Positions 63,824 to 64,000 of a stretch of 64,000 nt of DNA are shown here, one piece after another. How positions within the stretch are numbered: the first letter of the stretch is position 1; each line of letters opens with the position of its first letter. Source of the DNA: Nitrobacter sp051535235. Its GTDB lineage: Bacteria; Pseudomonadota; Alphaproteobacteria; Rhizobiales; Xanthobacteraceae. Below the pieces are notes generated by a model that saw only the letters and a list, made by a program, of their open reading frames with translations, searched no databases and was not told where the DNA came from. A program made the translations under genes and the position numbers. The stretch covers positions 5,381 to 69,380 of the forward strand of contig NZ_JBPPLZ010000012.1 in the NCBI RefSeq assembly GCF_051535235.1, written 5' to 3'.

Positions 63824-64000
63824 CTATGGTCCTCTCGCCGGGTCGGTGTGGAAGCCGACGCCAACCTCGCCCTTGCGGATCGGATAGTTGTGCGAGACCG
63901 GATCGAGCTGCGGGAACAGCGCGTCGACCGCCGTCTCCCGCTCCATCGGCGGAACCACGAAACGCTCCTCGAAGGTCGGCATCGACGTCAAGCGCCAGAT
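63824..64000 (-). CDS. Nitrite oxidoreductase/nitrate reductase beta subunit (NxrB/NarH), C-terminal end
   Basis: 59 codons from the window edge to the TAG at 63824: IWRLTSMPTFEERFVVPPME, then DALFPQLDPVSHNYPIRKGE and VGVGFHTDPARGP. No iron-sulfur Cys cluster falls in this part. Identified by position directly before narJ and narI on the same strand and by the fit of the C-terminus to the long form used in Nitrobacter-like complexes (recalled, not tested). The stop-proximal Pro-rich tail differs from E. coli NarH. Confidence 0.72.
   Translation of the reverse strand: MWRLTSMPTFEERFVVPPMERETAVDALFPQLDPVSHNYPIRKGEVGVGFHTDPARGP

Noticed and set aside
60418..64000. FNR/FixK boxes controlling narK or narI
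   Set aside because: I looked for TTGAT-N4-ATCAA in the gaps at 61669-61945 and 63687-63823 and found no acceptable match.

Overview
The window is high-GC alphaproteobacterial chromosome. GcrA, a Pst/Pho block of Rhizobiales type, a TAXI-type TRAP system, HWE-kinase signalling and an Irr-like iron box point to the Nitrobacteraceae (former Bradyrhizobiaceae). The right edge carries the end of a NarH/NxrB-type beta subunit followed by narJ, narI and a NarK-type transporter. That order suits a Nitrobacter nitrite oxidoreductase (nxr) locus or a nar nitrate reductase operon, and the alpha subunit lies outside the window. Genus-level naming is inference from gene families and order.

Layout. 0-9.7 kb: TRAP transporter, glycerate 2-kinase, a MarR regulator divergent from a secreted protein with a twin palindromic operator, several small genes, and a Cox11-cytochrome c fusion. 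9.7-18.4 kb: HWE kinase, PepSY protein, NnrS, receiver protein and Crp regulator, then typA, argF-argD and gcrA. 18.5-25.4 kb: phoR-pstSCAB-phoU-phoB on the minus strand with a good Pho box before pstS. 25.4-38 kb: envelope and housekeeping genes (YbhN-like, OmpA/BON, deacetylase, a GGDEF-degenerate EAL protein, rpmF, mtgA, ispA, DUF1345, metacaspase). 38-47.9 kb: two TonB receptors. The first follows a DUF2946 gene and suggests copper. The second is a complete fecI-fecR-fecA-DUF3325-DUF3649-PepSY siderophore module with an ICE-like Irr box in front of fecI.

48.1-49.9 kb is a scrap yard of decayed mobile genes: a frameshifted integrase, a broken PIN/CopG-type toxin-antitoxin pair and an internally deleted ArdC. 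Immediately next to it, 49972-58549 is an intact-looking 8.6-kb integrative element in the initiator tRNA gene, bounded by perfect 45-bp direct repeats. It has a tyrosine integrase next to the intact tRNA, a divergent AlpA-like gene with a palindromic operator between them, about ten tiny overlapping genes, a DUF5906-type primase-helicase, a nested inverted-repeat structure beside that gene, and a second short tyrosine recombinase. It has no capsid, terminase, tail or conjugation genes. The architecture is that of a phage satellite (PICI-like island), which I consider the most interesting system here.

58.6-64 kb: a short stretch with an IS630 transposase remnant and a genome-type repeat, then a TDT-family transporter, narK, narI, an unusually long narJ and the 3' end of nxrB/narH, all on the minus strand.
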